A stretch of DNA of 64,000 nt from Methylomonas methanica MC09 (GCF_000214665.1 NC_015572.1:4402001-4466000); one strand, 5' to 3'. Positions 26,829 through 35,384 are shown, numbered from the stretch's first letter. The notes: generated by a model not told the origin, from the sequence alone. Translations and numbers: made by a program.

Positions 26829-27271
26829 CAGGCTTCCAGTTGCAAACCCACGTAGTATTCGCGGATTTTCGGCATGTTGTAGACCGTCAGCCCGGCTTGC
26901 CGTTCGATTTGTTCGATCACGCTTTCCACCTGCTCGGGCCTTTCGGTCGCCAACACAAACCACATATTCAGGGTATGGTTCCTGGCATAGTTGTGCGCCA
27001 CTTCCTGAAAACCGTTGACGATTTCCGCCACCTCATCGAAGCGTTCTTCCGGCACTTTCAAAGCCGCCAGGGTCAATGCGCCGCCCATTTGTTCGGCGTG
27101 ATACATCGGCCCGAAACGCGACAACACCCCGTCGTCCAGCAGGGTTTGCAGCCTATTCAGCAGTTCGTCTTCCGCGATACCGATGTGCTCGGCAACTTGC
27201 CGATACGGCGATTCGCAGATGGGGAAGCCCTTTTGCAACTGGTTGATAATCAACTTATCGGTATCATCCAT
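26828..27271 (-). CDS. nirG: Siroheme decarboxylase subunit NirG
   Basis: A 147-aa Lrp/AsnC-fold protein of the NirD/NirG type: winged-helix start (TDKLIINQLQKGFPICESPY) and the catalytic-domain motif HNYARNHTLNMWFVLATE, with the HNYxR pattern of this subgroup. It acts with NirH in siroheme decarboxylation. Its start overlaps nirL by 8 bp and its stop overlaps the nirH start, indicating tight translational coupling. Confidence 0.93.
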   Translation of the reverse strand: MDDTDKLIINQLQKGFPICESPYRQVAEHIGIAEDELLNRLQTLLDDGVLSRFGPMYHAEQMGGALTLAALKVPEERFDEVAEIVNGFQEVAHNYARNHTLNMWFVLATERPEQVESVIEQIERQAGLTVYNMPKIREYYVGLQLEA

Positions 27272-27773
27272 GGCTGGCTTCCAACTGCGGTTGCCCGGCT
27301 TGCCGGTACAACGCCCCGCGCTGCTTGAAACAGCGGCGGCTGAACAGCACTTCAAAGGCGACTCCGGTCAAACCGCAGCTTTGCTGCAACGCCGCCCATT
27401 GCTGCATCACCCGCTCGCGGCTTTTGCCGTGTATCATGCAGTACAGGTTATACGGCCAGGTTTCGCCCTGCCGTGGCCGTTGATAACACAGGTTAACGAA
27501 ACTGAGCTGGCTGATTTGCCGGCCCAGCGCAGCCACCCGTTCATCCGGAATATCCATCACAATCATGGCATTGGCCCGGTAACCCAACTGCCTATGCTTG
27601 ACCACTACACCCCAGCGTTTGATCAGGCCCTGTGCCTTCAGGCTCAGCAACCGGTCTATCACTTCCCGCTCGCTGAGCGCCAATTGCGCGGCTATTGCCG
27701 CATAAGGCCGGGCGGCGATCGGCAAACCAGCCTGCACGGCGGCAATCAGCTGAAAATCGATGGCGTCAATCAT
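27264..27773 (-). CDS. nirL: Siroheme decarboxylase subunit NirL
   Basis: A 169-aa member of the siroheme decarboxylase family. The N-terminal helix-turn-helix segment is DAIDFQLIAAVQAGLPIAAR, and the second domain contains LGYRANAMIVMDIPDE and NLCYQRPRQGETWPYNLYCM. The CYQRP..WPYN pattern matches NirL/NirH. It pairs with NirD, which overlaps it by 8 bp. About 20 C-terminal residues (GALYRQAGQPQLEASHG) extend past the usual end and overlap nirG. Confidence 0.93.
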   Translation of the reverse strand: MIDAIDFQLIAAVQAGLPIAARPYAAIAAQLALSEREVIDRLLSLKAQGLIKRWGVVVKHRQLGYRANAMIVMDIPDERVAALGRQISQLSFVNLCYQRPRQGETWPYNLYCMIHGKSRERVMQQWAALQQSCGLTGVAFEVLFSRRCFKQRGALYRQAGQPQLEASHG

Positions 27774-28221
27774 GTAGATTCAACTCGAAACCCAGGTTGA
27801 TGAAATAGTCGGCCAGCATCGGCAGCAACATCGTGGAATAGCCGCTGCGGGCTTCGATATCGGCTAGCACACTATGTAGATGCGCCTCGTTGTCGGCGAT
27901 CAACACGAACCAAAGGTTAAAGCGGTTTTCCCGTTCGTAATTGTGGTTGACTTCGGGATAGCTGCTGACCAGTTCCGCCACCCAGGCCAAATCGGCCTCG
28001 GATACCGCCATCGCCACCAGCGCACTGCTGCCGATGGCATTCGGCGCGATCACCGGGCCGATGCGGCTGATCAGCTGTTGCTCGGCCAGCACTTGGAATG
28101 CCGCCAACACTTCGTCTTCGCTGACGCCGAGCTGGTCGGCGATGTCGCGATAGGGCGTGGGACTGAGCGGAAAGTCCTGCTGATAATTATTCAAAAGCTG
28201 TTTGTGCAGCGGCGACAACAT
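27766..28221 (-). CDS. nirD: Siroheme decarboxylase subunit NirD
   Basis: A 151-aa winged-helix/AsnC-like protein with the NirD/NirG-type motif HNYERENRFNLWFVLIAD and the GYSTMLLPMLADYFINLGFE C-terminus. NirDL decarboxylate siroheme, an early step of heme d1 synthesis. It lies 3 bp after nirF and overlaps nirL by 8 bp. Having four separate nirD, L, G and H genes is the arrangement of Pseudomonas rather than the fused nirDL of Paracoccus. Confidence 0.93.
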   Translation of the reverse strand: MLSPLHKQLLNNYQQDFPLSPTPYRDIADQLGVSEDEVLAAFQVLAEQQLISRIGPVIAPNAIGSSALVAMAVSEADLAWVAELVSSYPEVNHNYERENRFNLWFVLIADNEAHLHSVLADIEARSGYSTMLLPMLADYFINLGFELNLHD

Positions 28222-28224
28222 GGC

Positions 28225-29403
28225 TTACAAACCCAATTGATTGGCACGGTTGCTAAAGAAAATGCCGCTGGGTTTTTGTGCCGGCAGGCGGGCCGCTTCG
28301 GTCAGCGTTTCGGTGTCGTACACCATCACCCGGTCTTCGTCGCGCACCGCCAACCACACCGCTTCGCCGCGCGGGGTAAATTCCATGTGCATCACCCCTT
28401 TACCGGGTTGCAGGGTTTTGACCACGCTGAAATCCTTGACATCGATAACCTGTATTTTCTGATTATCCGGAAACGCGAAATTCACCCACACCTGCCGTCC
28501 GTCCGGCCGAGACATCACGAACACCGGCTGGCCGGCCACCGGAACGCGTTTAACCAGCGACCAGTCGCGCTTGTCTATCACCAACACTTCATGCCGCCCC
28601 ACCGCCGGCACCAACAGCCAGTCGCCGGCCACCGTCCAACCTTCCAGATGCGGCATTTTATACACCGGCATTTGTGCGTCGTCCTTGCCGTAATCCTGCA
28701 GAATATGTTTGACGCCTAGCTCGGGCTGCCATAAATCCAACAAAGCCAAACCTTTCTCGCCGAACAGGCCGGCAAGGTAATAATGGCCGTCCGGGGTCAG
28801 CAAAGCGTCATAGGGTTGCTTGCCGATATTATGGAATTTTTGCACCTGCGGTTGGCGCGAATTTTTGGCGTCTATCAGCCAGATTTGATTGCCTTCGAAC
28901 AAACTGCAAACGAAACGTTGGCCGGGCGCATCGACCAAGCCGACGACCTTGGACAATTTGTTGTCTTCGCCGTAAACGGCAGGAATGTCGGCCAGTTGTT
29001 CCAGCGTGTCGGCATCGAACAACTTGACGCCGCCCGGCGTGTAATTGGAGACGGCGATCACTTTGCCGTCCTGGGAAATCGCCCCGCCGATGCTGTTGCC
29101 GGCCTGCACAACGCGTTTGACTATCTCGTCCCGCAACAGGTCGATCTTAGTCAAGCCGCCGTCGCGGCCGAACACGTAGGCATAGCGCTGATCGCGGGAA
29201 AACACCACCGAGGCATGCGACAAATCACCCAAACCTTCGATTCGGCTGAGCATGGCGGGTTTACTGGTATTGACGATCTGCGCACTGCCCTGCTCGCGCT
29301 CGATCACCACGCCGAGATCGCCGGTGGCGCGCAGCTCCACCTGGCTGCAAGCGTTTAGCAGCAAGGAAAAAAGCACGGGCAAAACGGAGCATAAAGGTTT
29401 CAT
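28225..29403 (-). CDS. nirF: Heme d1 biosynthesis protein NirF
   Basis: A 392-aa periplasmic eight-bladed beta-propeller related to the d1 domain of cytochrome cd1, needed for a late step of heme d1 assembly. The N-terminus is a lipoprotein-type signal (VLFSLLLNACSQ), so it is probably membrane anchored. Propeller motifs include SHASVVFSRDQRYAYVFGRD, GGAISQDGKVIAVSNYTPGG and the C-terminal LPAQKPSGIFFSNRANQLGL typical of NirF. It precedes nirD by 3 bp and follows the DUF3465 gene by 83 bp, the largest gap inside the operon. Confidence 0.95.
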   Translation of the reverse strand: MKPLCSVLPVLFSLLLNACSQVELRATGDLGVVIEREQGSAQIVNTSKPAMLSRIEGLGDLSHASVVFSRDQRYAYVFGRDGGLTKIDLLRDEIVKRVVQAGNSIGGAISQDGKVIAVSNYTPGGVKLFDADTLEQLADIPAVYGEDNKLSKVVGLVDAPGQRFVCSLFEGNQIWLIDAKNSRQPQVQKFHNIGKQPYDALLTPDGHYYLAGLFGEKGLALLDLWQPELGVKHILQDYGKDDAQMPVYKMPHLEGWTVAGDWLLVPAVGRHEVLVIDKRDWSLVKRVPVAGQPVFVMSRPDGRQVWVNFAFPDNQKIQVIDVKDFSVVKTLQPGKGVMHMEFTPRGEAVWLAVRDEDRVMVYDTETLTEAARLPAQKPSGIFFSNRANQLGL

Positions 29404-29486
29404 AGTCAGAAATGTTTAGTCGGCAAATCAATCCTGGAACGCAATGCAGCCGGCAATATCGATAAAAACACCAAGGTTGGGCTTGT

Positions 29487-29903
29487 TCACTGATAAACCT
29501 GCCCGGCAACCTTCAGCCAACCATCGGCATGGCGCCGTCCCGGATCTCTGTGGGTCCAATGCACGGTACCGCCTTTTTCGCTCCATTCGTACTCGCCGTA
29601 AAAAGACACTGTATCGCCGACCCGCAGATTTTCGATTTTGGGCGCCAGATCGATATTATGCGCTATCAACAACGTTTGGCCGGTCCGCAGCCGCAGGATG
29701 AAACGCTGATGACGGCTGCCGTGGTTGTCGTCCGGTAATAGTTTGATCACCACGCCTTCGCCATCAATCCGCAGGTCACTACGATGACTACGAAAGGCTT
29801 GCTGCAACGCGGTATCGCTTGCGGAATAAGGCGTATCGGCCCACGCAAGCGGCATCCCGACCGCCAGCAAAAACAGCACCGCCAACATAACAGCTTTAAT
29901 CAT
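29487..29903 (-). CDS. DUF3465 family secreted protein in the heme d1 operon
   Basis: A 138-aa protein with a signal peptide (MLAVLFLLAVGMPLAWA) and a small beta-rich domain with the family pattern HNIDLAPKIENLRVGDTVSF, YGEYEWSEKGGTVHWTHRDP and GWLKVAGQVY. I recognise this as DUF3465, of unknown function, an OB-fold-like secreted domain. The ATG at 29903 overlaps the nirC stop by 4 bp, so it belongs to the operon by position. It is not a usual nir gene. A structural or assembly role for the periplasmic cytochromes is possible but unproven. Confidence 0.8.
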   Translation of the reverse strand: MIKAVMLAVLFLLAVGMPLAWADTPYSASDTALQQAFRSHRSDLRIDGEGVVIKLLPDDNHGSRHQRFILRLRTGQTLLIAHNIDLAPKIENLRVGDTVSFYGEYEWSEKGGTVHWTHRDPGRRHADGWLKVAGQVYQ

Positions 29904-30208
29904 TTCCAACCCTCCCGCCGCAACTGCTTGACCAGCCAAGCGGTTTCTTCCGGCGATAAAAATTGTTGCCACGGCGGCATGGCCGATCCTGCCCTGCCGT
30001 TTTGGATCACGTCGACCAGAAAAGTGTCAGTTTTGTCCGCCAACGCATCCGGCATCAACGACGGACCCAGCCCGCCTTTGGGCGGTAAACCGTGACAGGA
30101 ACCGCAATCGTGTTTCAGCAGATTCATCAGCGCCTGCTGTCGTTGCGGATCAGGTTGCTCCGCAACGACAGCGGCGGATACTACAGCCAGCAGCCAGACC
30201 GGGCGCAT
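29900..30208 (-). CDS. nirC: Small c-type cytochrome, NirC-like
   Basis: A 102-aa periplasmic cytochrome c with a signal peptide (LLAVVSAAVVAEQ), one heme site CGSCH and a distal methionine in AGSAMPPWQQFLSPEE. Size and position between the cd1 protein and nirF match NirC (cytochrome c55X), which delivers electrons during nitrite reductase maturation. It lies 3 bp after another small cytochrome gene. Confidence 0.85.
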   Translation of the reverse strand: MRPVWLLAVVSAAVVAEQPDPQRQQALMNLLKHDCGSCHGLPPKGGLGPSLMPDALADKTDTFLVDVIQNGRAGSAMPPWQQFLSPEETAWLVKQLRREGWK

Positions 30209-30211
30209 GGC

Positions 30212-30520
30212 TTACGGCTTAACGCTGCCGTAATAATGCGCAATGTCGTTGATGTCCTTATCGGTCAGCGAGCCGGCAATCGCATTCATGATTTCCGAAA
30301 CGCGGGTTTTGTCACGATACTGCTTGATAGCCGTTTTCAGGTATTCCACATCGCGCCCAGCCAAGGGCGGAAACGGCGCATCGGCACTGGGATTACGGAT
30401 ACCGTGACATTGCGAACAAACCGCGGCCGCTTTCGCTTGCCCAGCATACAGACTGGCCGCCTGACTGCCGCCGGCCGCCAACAGGCCAACCAGCATGAAA
30501 ACAGAGTGTCTCATTTTCAT
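30212..30520 (-). CDS. Small c-type cytochrome, class I (c553-like)
   Basis: A 102-aa cytochrome c: signal peptide MLVGLLAAGGSQA (approximate), heme site CSQCH, and a C-terminal helix SEIMNAIAGSLTDKDINDIA whose Met is the probable axial ligand. It overlaps the cd1 gene stop by 4 bp (ATGA), so the two are co-expressed. By position it is the likely electron donor to the cd1 protein, as NirM (cytochrome c551) is in Pseudomonas. The sequence is closer to the c553 type. Confidence 0.85.
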   Translation of the reverse strand: MKMRHSVFMLVGLLAAGGSQAASLYAGQAKAAAVCSQCHGIRNPSADAPFPPLAGRDVEYLKTAIKQYRDKTRVSEIMNAIAGSLTDKDINDIAHYYGSVKP

Positions 30521-32097
30521 TTTGATTGCTCCATTTCGTCGGGTGACAAGCCGCGCGTCATATATTTGACTCGGCCACGCGAGAAAATACCGGCGGGGCT
30601 TTCCATCGGCACGGAGGCGACTTTCTGCAAGGTGTTGGAATCGTAGACCACCACTTCGTCGCCGTTATAGCCGGCGCTGATGTAGAGGAATTTGCCGTCG
30701 GCGCTGTATTCCGGGAAGTAAGCATGGCCGCCGACATCCAGGGTTTTAACGACTTCCAGGGTTTTCTTGTCGATCAGTTGTACGGTGCGGGCGCGTCTGT
30801 CCTTGCTGATGATATCGACAGCCACATACGGGGCATTGGCGTGCGCGGCAGGCGATTCGGTACCGCCGGATACCGGAATTTGTTTCACCACTTCCATTTT
30901 GTCCAAGTCCCAGACGCTGACCACCATTTTGTCGCAATCGCCAAAGTTGGTACCGAAGCCCAAGGTACGGCCGTCGACTTTGACCGCCGAGCCGCCGCCT
31001 ACGTGCGGTACGCAACCGGCCGGCAGCTGTTTGATCAGTTTGCGCTCTTCCAGATCGATCGCCGCCACAATGCTGTCGTCGTAAGATGCCACCATCAGCT
31101 TTTTACCGCCATGGGTCAGGAAGGCATCGTGCAAGTGGCGGCCGACTTTCTCGATTTTGGTGACCGGGAAGCCGTCTTCTTTATAATCGACAATCCAGAC
31201 CTGACCGGCGTTTTCCAAAGCAATCGCAAAGATATCCGCGTAAGGCGTGCCGATGATCATGCCGGAATCGGACGACACCATTTTGCCGTCCGGATCGACG
31301 CCTTCCAATTCGAAGGTTTTTAACGGTTCCAGCGTGTCTGCATCCAAAATCACCGCGTTGTGCGGCACAAAGGAACCGGCCATGATGTATTTGCCGTCGC
31401 GTGATACGCCCATGCCGGGGCCGTTGTAGCCGGTCTTGATGCTGCGGGTGGCTTGCATCGAATACAAATCCACTTTAAAAATTTCGGCGGTGTCGGTTTT
31501 CACGTAAGCCCAGCGCGGATTGGCCGGGTTGAAATCTATGATATGCGCGGCCACGCCGGTCGGGATTTCGCCGACTTTTTGATGGGTTGTGCTGTTGATG
31601 AAAATGGCTCTGGAACCTTCGCCACGGCCGTATTTGCCGCGCGCCGCCACGCCGATCAGGTTATCAATATTGTCAATTTTATAAGTCGGCTTGTCCGGCA
31701 ACGTGCTTTCGTCCTTGACGTAGACTTTCAGCGACTTTTTCATGTCGGCCAGGGTCCAGGCCGGATTGGGTTGTTTGGGCGTGGCTTGCAGATGTTTGAT
31801 GACGCCGCGAATTTGGTCGTCGTTGAGCTTGCCGTAGAAAGGCGGCATCAGCGTGTCGAAACTGCCCGCCATCACGATGGTCCGCAACGCGGTGGGGCTG
31901 CGGCCTTTTAACGTTTCGCTATTTAACGCTGGCGCCAGATAGCCGCCGTGATCGGAACCGTGGCAGCTGGCGCAATTATCTTCATACAGCTGGTGCATAT
32001 CGTCGGATTTTGCCATCGCCACCCCGGATGACAGTAGCGTGGTAATCGAAACCGCCAGCAAGGATTGATTCAGTCGTTTTGTTATCGTTTTTTTCAT
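30517..32097 (-). CDS. nirS: Cytochrome cd1-type protein, NirS-like nitrite reductase or NirN homologue
   Basis: A 526-aa periplasmic protein: signal peptide (LLAVSITTLLSSGVAMA), a cytochrome c domain with heme site CASCH (42-46) and axial Met region MPPFYG, then an eight-bladed d1-heme propeller. The two histidines expected at the d1 active site are present (GRHLHDAFLTHGG and GCVPHVGGG). As first gene of the operon it occupies the nirS place. However, the length is short for NirS (about 560-600), and the C-terminal SPAGIFSRGR block resembles NirF and NirN. It may be a divergent nitrite reductase or a dihydro-heme d1 dehydrogenase. Confidence 0.8.
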   Translation of the reverse strand: MKKTITKRLNQSLLAVSITTLLSSGVAMAKSDDMHQLYEDNCASCHGSDHGGYLAPALNSETLKGRSPTALRTIVMAGSFDTLMPPFYGKLNDDQIRGVIKHLQATPKQPNPAWTLADMKKSLKVYVKDESTLPDKPTYKIDNIDNLIGVAARGKYGRGEGSRAIFINSTTHQKVGEIPTGVAAHIIDFNPANPRWAYVKTDTAEIFKVDLYSMQATRSIKTGYNGPGMGVSRDGKYIMAGSFVPHNAVILDADTLEPLKTFELEGVDPDGKMVSSDSGMIIGTPYADIFAIALENAGQVWIVDYKEDGFPVTKIEKVGRHLHDAFLTHGGKKLMVASYDDSIVAAIDLEERKLIKQLPAGCVPHVGGGSAVKVDGRTLGFGTNFGDCDKMVVSVWDLDKMEVVKQIPVSGGTESPAAHANAPYVAVDIISKDRRARTVQLIDKKTLEVVKTLDVGGHAYFPEYSADGKFLYISAGYNGDEVVVYDSNTLQKVASVPMESPAGIFSRGRVKYMTRGLSPDEMEQSK

Positions 32098-32186
32098 AAT
32101 GAATTCCCGTCATCCGCAAATTAAAAAAAGAGCCAACTCAAAAATATTAAACCATAAATCCTCGGCGGCACCGTCTTTAGCGCACC

Positions 32187-32214
32187 AGTATGGCTCAAAT
32201 TTAAGTTGACTCAA
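32187..32214 (-). promoter_or_regulatory. Candidate promoter of the nir operon
   Basis: On the minus strand TTGAGT (32214-32209), a 16-nt spacer and CATACT (32192-32187) form a plausible sigma-70 promoter about 90 bp upstream of the cd1 ATG. No canonical FNR/ANR or DNR box (TTGAT-N4-ATCAA) was found. Confidence 0.35.
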
Positions 32215-32229
32215 GGCCGAATGTTATAA

Positions 32230-32246
32230 AATATCGAGTCGATATT
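32230..32246. promoter_or_regulatory. 17-bp palindrome, candidate MarR operator
   Basis: AATATCGA-G-TCGATATT is a perfect inverted repeat in the divergent nir/marR intergenic region, 57 bp before the regulator start at 32303 and downstream of a TTGACT at 32206-32211. Its length and symmetry fit a MarR-dimer site that could control both directions. Confidence 0.6.
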
Positions 32247-32302
32247 AAAGCACCTGATTCCAACCCTTGTCAACCGTAATAGCAATGATAGAATACCTAA
32301 CC

Positions 32303-32866
32303 ATGGCACAAACCGATATCTACGAACTCATAGAATGCATGACCGCGCTGATACGCTCCGAAGAGCGTAAAAAATGCACGGAACTGGGCTTGCAGCCCGT
32401 ACATTTCCAGGTTTTAAACTACCTGTCGCGAGCCAACAAATACAGCAATACCCCGGCGGCCGTCGCCAACTATCTGGGCATGACCCGCGGCACGGTGTCG
32501 CAGTCCCTGATCATTCTGGAAAAAAAAGGCTACATCGAAAAAAACCCGGACAGCAACGACAAGCGAGTGATTCATTTACGCTTGCTGCCTGAAGGCAGCG
32601 AGGTATTGAAAGAGGCTCGCCCGTCCGACTTATTTCACAGCGCTACCGACATCCTGCGCACTACCGGCCAGGAATTGACCGATGCCAACGTGTTTCAACA
32701 GGCCTTGACCGCGCTGCAAAAAGCCAATCAATCGCAATCGTTCGGGGTGTGCAAAACCTGCCGCAATTTCAGCGAAAAAGACGGCGAATTTTTCTGCCAG
32801 CTGACACAAGAAACACTCACCGTCGACGACAGCGAAAAAATCTGCCAGGAACACGCGCCTGTCTAA
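32303..32866 (+). CDS. MarR family regulator with C-terminal four-cysteine cluster
   Basis: A 187-aa (from the ATG at 32303) winged-helix repressor. The DNA-binding core is clear: VHFQVLNYLSR, AVANYLGMTRGTVSQSLIIL as the recognition helix, and the wing EKNPDSNDKRVIHLRL. Unusually, the C-terminus adds cysteines C150, C153, C165 and C181 in CKTCRNF, FFCQLT and ICQEH, which could bind a metal, an iron-sulfur cluster or sense redox. It is divergent from the heme d1 operon, so nitric oxide or redox control of nir genes is a fair hypothesis. Starts at 32267 (TTG) and 32285 (ATG) are also possible; no ribosome site decides. Confidence 0.88.
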   Translation: MAQTDIYELIECMTALIRSEERKKCTELGLQPVHFQVLNYLSRANKYSNTPAAVANYLGMTRGTVSQSLIILEKKGYIEKNPDSNDKRVIHLRLLPEGSEVLKEARPSDLFHSATDILRTTGQELTDANVFQQALTALQKANQSQSFGVCKTCRNFSEKDGEFFCQLTQETLTVDDSEKICQEHAPV

Positions 32867-32908
32867 GCGAATCCATAGGCTAATTTCGCTAAGATTCGGG
32901 CCGCAGCC

Positions 32909-33943
32909 ATGTCGTCAGTGAGCATACCCCGCATAGCCTTAACCCCCGGCGAACCCGCCGGCATAGGCCCCGAGCTATGCATACAACTGGCGCAGCAGCC
33001 GCAGCCCTGCGAACTGGTGGCGATTGCCGACCCTGAACTGCTAAAAGAGCGGGCCGCTCTACTGGGCTTGCCTCTGACGATTCGAACATTTGCAGCCGAT
33101 AAACCAGCCTCTCCGACGCCGGCGGGCAGTTTAAGCGTGCTGCCGGTCGCATTGGCCGAGCCGGCTATCTGCGGCCGGCTAAACCCCGCCAACAGCGCTT
33201 ACGTATTGGAAACCATCCGTTTGGCCGCGCAAGGCTGCATGGACAACACCTTCGCCGCCATGGTCACCGCCCCGGTGCATAAAGGCATCATCAACGACGC
33301 CGGCATCCCGTTCAGCGGCCATACCGAATTCATCGCCACCATCACCGGCGGCACCCCGGTGATGATGCTGGCCACGCCGGGTCTGCGGGTGGCGCTGGTC
33401 ACTACGCATTTACCGCTTTCGCAAGTCAGCGCCGCGATTACCGCCGAAGCGTTGACCGATGTTATTCGCTTGCTGGATCAAGACCTGCGGCTACGCTTTG
33501 CCATAACCCAGCCCAAAATTCTGGTTTGCGGGCTGAATCCGCACGCCGGCGAAAACGGCCACCTGGGGCGGGAAGAAATCGACATCATCGAACCTAGCTT
33601 GGAAAGCCTGCGTTGCGAGGGTATTAACCTTTACGGCCCTCTGCCCGCCGACACCCTGTTCACTCCAAAATATCTGGACACCGCCGATGCGGTACTGGCC
33701 ATGTACCACGACCAAGGCCTACCGGTGTTGAAACACAAAGGTTTCGGCCAAGCCGTCAACATTACTCTGGGCCTACCCATCGTCCGCACCTCAGTCGACC
33801 ACGGCACCGCATTAGAGCTGGCCGGCACCGGCAAAGCCAGCCTCGGCAGTTTGCAATTTGCCTTGCAAACGGCTTTGGCGATGTTACCATCGACTTTCAA
33901 CGACTTGAATCCGCCACCTGTTTCCAAAACCGATACACCATGA
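32909..33943 (+). CDS. pdxA: 4-hydroxythreonine-4-phosphate dehydrogenase PdxA
   Basis: Oxidises 4-phosphohydroxy-L-threonine in the DXP-dependent pathway to pyridoxal phosphate. The 344-aa protein shows [16 protein letters not shown] at the start and the three metal-ligand histidine regions: [36 protein letters not shown] and [15 protein letters not shown]. Its stop overlaps the ATG of the MntA-like antitoxin gene (ATGA). In many proteobacteria pdxA is followed directly by rsmA; here two genes lie between them. Confidence 0.97.
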   Translation: MSSVSIPRIALTPGEPAGIGPELCIQLAQQPQPCELVAIADPELLKERAALLGLPLTIRTFAADKPASPTPAGSLSVLPVALAEPAICGRLNPANSAYVLETIRLAAQGCMDNTFAAMVTAPVHKGIINDAGIPFSGHTEFIATITGGTPVMMLATPGLRVALVTTHLPLSQVSAAITAEALTDVIRLLDQDLRLRFAITQPKILVCGLNPHAGENGHLGREEIDIIEPSLESLRCEGINLYGPLPADTLFTPKYLDTADAVLAMYHDQGLPVLKHKGFGQAVNITLGLPIVRTSVDHGTALELAGTGKASLGSLQFALQTALAMLPSTFNDLNPPPVSKTDTP

Positions 33944-34230
33944 ACCGTGCCGAGGCGCTCGAATTACTCAAGAACAGCAAACCATTGCTCATGAGCCGTT
34001 ATGCCGTCAAAAGCCTAGCACTTTTCGGCTCTACGGCACGTAACTCTGCCAATAGCGGCAGCGATATCGACATTCTGGTCAGTTTCGACGGCCCAGCCAC
34101 CTCGCAGCGTTATTTTGGTGTGCAGTTTTACCTTGAAGATATGTTTGCCTGCCCGGTTGACTTGGTTACCGATAAAGCCTTGCGTCCCGAGCTAAAGCCC
34201 TATATCGAAAAAGAAGCAATTCATGTCTGA
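33940..34230 (+). CDS. mntA: MntA-type nucleotidyltransferase antitoxin
   Basis: A 96-aa minimal nucleotidyltransferase with the family signature GS-x10-DxD: G30-S31 in [10 protein letters not shown] and D42/D44 in SDIDILV. In MntA/HepT systems the nucleotidyltransferase AMPylates the HEPN toxin and so neutralises it. The gene overlaps pdxA by 4 bp at its start and the HepT gene by 8 bp at its end, the usual tight coupling of such modules. Confidence 0.9.
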   Translation: MNRAEALELLKNSKPLLMSRYAVKSLALFGSTARNSANSGSDIDILVSFDGPATSQRYFGVQFYLEDMFACPVDLVTDKALRPELKPYIEKEAIHV

Positions 34231-34582
34231 TACTGATCGGGAATGGCGATTTTATGTAGACGATATGATCGAGTTTGCCGAAAAAGTCTTGGCCTACACC
34301 GAAAGCCTCGATCAAGCGACATTTATTGCAACCGGTTTAAATTATGACGCCACCGTGCGCAATCTTGAACTGATGGGGGAAGCCGCCAACCAGATTCCGT
34401 CAGACATTCGCGGCCAATACCCGCAAATACCGTGGAGGCTCATCATTGCCACCCGTAATCGACTCATTCATGGCTACCTTGGTATCGACAACGATACCTT
34501 GTGGAGCATCATCACGGATGACACACCATACCTCCTTAGCCAATTGCAAACCCTAAAAAGCGATCTAAACCCTCAATCATGA
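34223..34582 (+). CDS. hepT: HepT-like HEPN ribonuclease toxin
   Basis: A 119-aa helical HEPN protein with the catalytic Rx4HxY motif (R78, H83, Y85 in RNRLIHGY) and the conserved VRNLELMGEAANQIP helix of the HepT (DUF86) family. HEPN toxins cleave RNA, and Tyr85 is the residue modified by the MntA partner in studied systems. The stop overlaps the rsmA ATG (ATGA), so the toxin-antitoxin pair is embedded in an otherwise housekeeping operon. Confidence 0.92.
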   Translation: MSDTDREWRFYVDDMIEFAEKVLAYTESLDQATFIATGLNYDATVRNLELMGEAANQIPSDIRGQYPQIPWRLIIATRNRLIHGYLGIDNDTLWSIITDDTPYLLSQLQTLKSDLNPQS

Positions 34583-35370
34583 CCCACACCGCCCGCAAAC
34601 GTTTCGGCCAGAATTTTCTGAAAGACCATCGCGTCATCAGCGATATTCTGGATTACGCCCACCCGCAAGCCGGGGAACATTGGGTGGAGATCGGCCCCGG
34701 CCTGGGGGCGCTGACCCGGCCGCTGCTGGACACTGGCGTCAGGCTGGATGTAGTGGAGCTGGACCGCGATCTGGTCGTCCACCTGCAAAAACAATTCGCC
34801 GGCAACAGTCGGTTAACCATACACAGCGCCGATGCATTGAAATTCGACTTCAATGCCCTGGCGACAGCCGGCCAAAAGCTGCGGGTGATCGGCAACCTGC
34901 CTTACAACATCTCCACGCCGCTGATGTTTCATTTGCTGGAAACCACCGCCTGCGTGGAAGACATGCATTTCATGCTGCAAAAAGAGGTAGTAAACCGGAT
35001 TTGCGCCGAACCCGGCAGCAAAAAATACGGCCGCCTCAGCGTGATGATGCAGTATTTTTGCGAAACGGAATGGCTGTTCGACGTGCCGCCGGAAAGTTTC
35101 GACCCTGCACCGAAGGTTATGTCGGCCATCGTGCGCCTGGTGCCGCACCAAAAGCCGCCGGTCGAAATCGGCGATTTTCCGCATTTCAGTCAATTGGTTA
35201 CCCAAGCGTTTTCGCAACGCCGTAAGACCCTGCGTAATTCGTTAAAAAACTTTATAAGCGAAGATGAGATAGCGGCCTTGGGGATTAATGCTAATTTGCG
35301 GGCTGAATCGGTGTCGTTGAGGGAGTTTGCTTTGATTAGTCGGCATAGTCTGAGGAATAGCCAACTTTAG
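34579..35370 (+). CDS. rsmA: 16S rRNA (adenine1518-N6/adenine1519-N6)-dimethyltransferase RsmA (KsgA)
   Basis: Dimethylates two adjacent adenines near the 3' end of 16S rRNA late in small-subunit assembly. The 263-aa protein has RKRFGQNFLKDHRVI, SAM motif I WVEIGPGLGALTRPLL, and the catalytic NLPYNIS (N-L-P-Y). The C-terminal helical domain ends normally. It overlaps hepT by 4 bp. Confidence 0.97.
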   Translation: MTHTARKRFGQNFLKDHRVISDILDYAHPQAGEHWVEIGPGLGALTRPLLDTGVRLDVVELDRDLVVHLQKQFAGNSRLTIHSADALKFDFNALATAGQKLRVIGNLPYNISTPLMFHLLETTACVEDMHFMLQKEVVNRICAEPGSKKYGRLSVMMQYFCETEWLFDVPPESFDPAPKVMSAIVRLVPHQKPPVEIGDFPHFSQLVTQAFSQRRKTLRNSLKNFISEDEIAALGINANLRAESVSLREFALISRHSLRNSQL

Positions 35371-35384
35371 ACATCATCCCAAAT

